A DNA stretch of 64,000 bases, from the IMG/VR virus record IMGVR_UViG_3300022821_000014, positions 26,968 through 90,967 of that record. The stretch is one strand, 5' to 3'. The notes under the pieces were generated by a model. The model saw only the letters and a list, made by a program, of their open reading frames with translations. It had not been told where the DNA came from and made no database searches. Of this stretch, positions 63,512 to 64,000 are shown piece by piece. A program made the position numbers and the translations under genes. This DNA is from a virus. Position 1 is the first letter of the stretch. Every line of letters starts with the position of its first letter.

Positions 63512-64000
63512 ATGAAGCTAAGCAAAAGCGAAGCAGGTAGACTTGGCGCTGCTAAGTCCAGACTGATTACAGCGGCGAACTATCAGAAAAGATTGGAAAT
63601 TTATAGGGGCAGCCCTAAGCTTTGCGAAGGGTGTTCAAAGCCTATTGAATATGTCAAACGACAAAACAAGTTTTGCAATCATTCGTGTGCTGCTAAATAC
63701 ACCAACGTCCAAAGGGCTGGGTACAAAGCCAGTGCCATCAACAAAAATTTACAATGCTTCAACTGCAAGAAGAAGACTTCTTCAAATAGAAACAAGTATT
63801 GCAGTCATAGGTGCCAACAGAGCTTCCAACACAAGGCCTGGGTTCAAAGGTGGTTGGCTGGCCAGGAAGATGGCATAGTCTCCTCGGGAATGAGCACTTC
63901 GGCATCCATCAAAAGATGGCTAGTTGAAAGTTACGGTGAAAAATGTGTGTTGTGTGGATGGGATGAGGCAAACCCTCACTCAGGTCGAAGGCCTCTCAAT
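63512..64000 (+). CDS. HNH endonuclease behind a tRNA half, cut by the window end
   Basis: At least 163 aa. Two zinc knuckles (CEGCSKPI...FCNHSC; CFNCKKKT...YCSHRC), then RWLVESYGEKCVLCGWDEANPH, matching the HNH at 60002 (CSICGWNERH) just before its catalytic DHxDGN. ATG lies in the 3' strand of hairpin CATAT-TTTCG-ATATG. The catalytic residues and any downstream restored tRNA lie beyond 64000. Confidence 0.85.
   Translation, partial: MKLSKSEAGRLGAAKSRLITAANYQKRLEIYRGSPKLCEGCSKPIEYVKRQNKFCNHSCAAKYTNVQRAGYKASAINKNLQCFNCKKKTSSNRNKYCSHRCQQSFQHKAWVQRWLAGQEDGIVSSGMSTSASIKRWLVESYGEKCVLCGWDEANPHSGRRPLN

Noticed and set aside
4988-64000. Bacterial chromosome or genomic island
   Set aside because: Terminase, gp32-like SSB, dense overlapping unknown genes, a long tRNA array and several homing elements fit a large phage genome; no housekeeping operons or rRNA were seen.

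Overview
The window looks like part of a large, tailed, lytic phage genome infecting a Gram-negative host. It carries a gp17-type large terminase, a T4-style replication and recombination set (gp32-like SSB, RecA/UvsX, DnaB/gp41-type helicase, FEN-type 5' exonuclease) and a DnaE-type polymerase III alpha subunit. It also has an AdoCbl-type ribonucleotide reductase, dUTPase, a GMP reductase-like enzyme, lipoprotein and spanin-like envelope genes, and a long tRNA array. I cannot name a species.

Layout. (1) 1-4.9 kb, minus strand: overlapping cistrons for proteins that share an N-terminal helical tag (two paralogues of unknown fold, a kinase-like protein, a truncated kinase copy), preceded by two lipoprotein trypsin-like proteases. 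(2) 5-31 kb, minus: nucleotide metabolism and replication. nrdJ holds a complete HNH intein. uvsX and dnaE are each broken into two genes by split inteins, with an endonuclease gene between the halves. Spanin-like, SOD-like and other tagged genes lie between. (3) 31-39 kb, minus: unknown paralogues, three glycosyltransferases, GMP reductase-like enzyme, Cas4/RecB-like nuclease. (4) 39.5-43 kb, minus: virion-type proteins and terminase. (5) 43.4-54.7 kb, plus: CCA-adding enzyme, a release-factor-like protein, small membrane proteins, an SGNH hydrolase, two transglycosylase-like proteins and a sigma-region-4-like protein. (6) 54.7-64 kb, plus: a tRNA array with over 20 intact tRNAs, none encoding CCA, interleaved with structured spacers, TTCACA-N17-TAyAAT promoters, tRNA half-genes and HNH endonuclease genes.

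Two themes stand out. First, at least a dozen otherwise unrelated proteins begin with the same amphipathic segment (consensus roughly LxxLIExxVxxVLxEA). In many it ends in LxE(A/S), the type of site cut by T4-like prohead proteases. These may be propeptides of proteins packaged in the capsid and injected with the DNA. In the CCA enzyme the candidate site falls exactly at the start of the catalytic domain.

Second, homing elements are unusually dense: three inteins, a free-standing LAGLIDADG gene, and a tRNA array in which HNH genes sit directly behind 5' tRNA halves broken in or next to the anticodon loop. Several of these HNH genes run into the next intact tRNA; one ends on the tRNA-Tyr anticodon itself and carries a fresh copy of the tRNA 5' half. 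This suggests a homing strategy that uses tRNA anticodon loops as targets and restores the tRNA. Truncated, chimeric-looking and duplicated tRNAs in the same region look like by-products.

Coordinates and translations were read by hand. Family assignments rest on motif recognition, not on searches.
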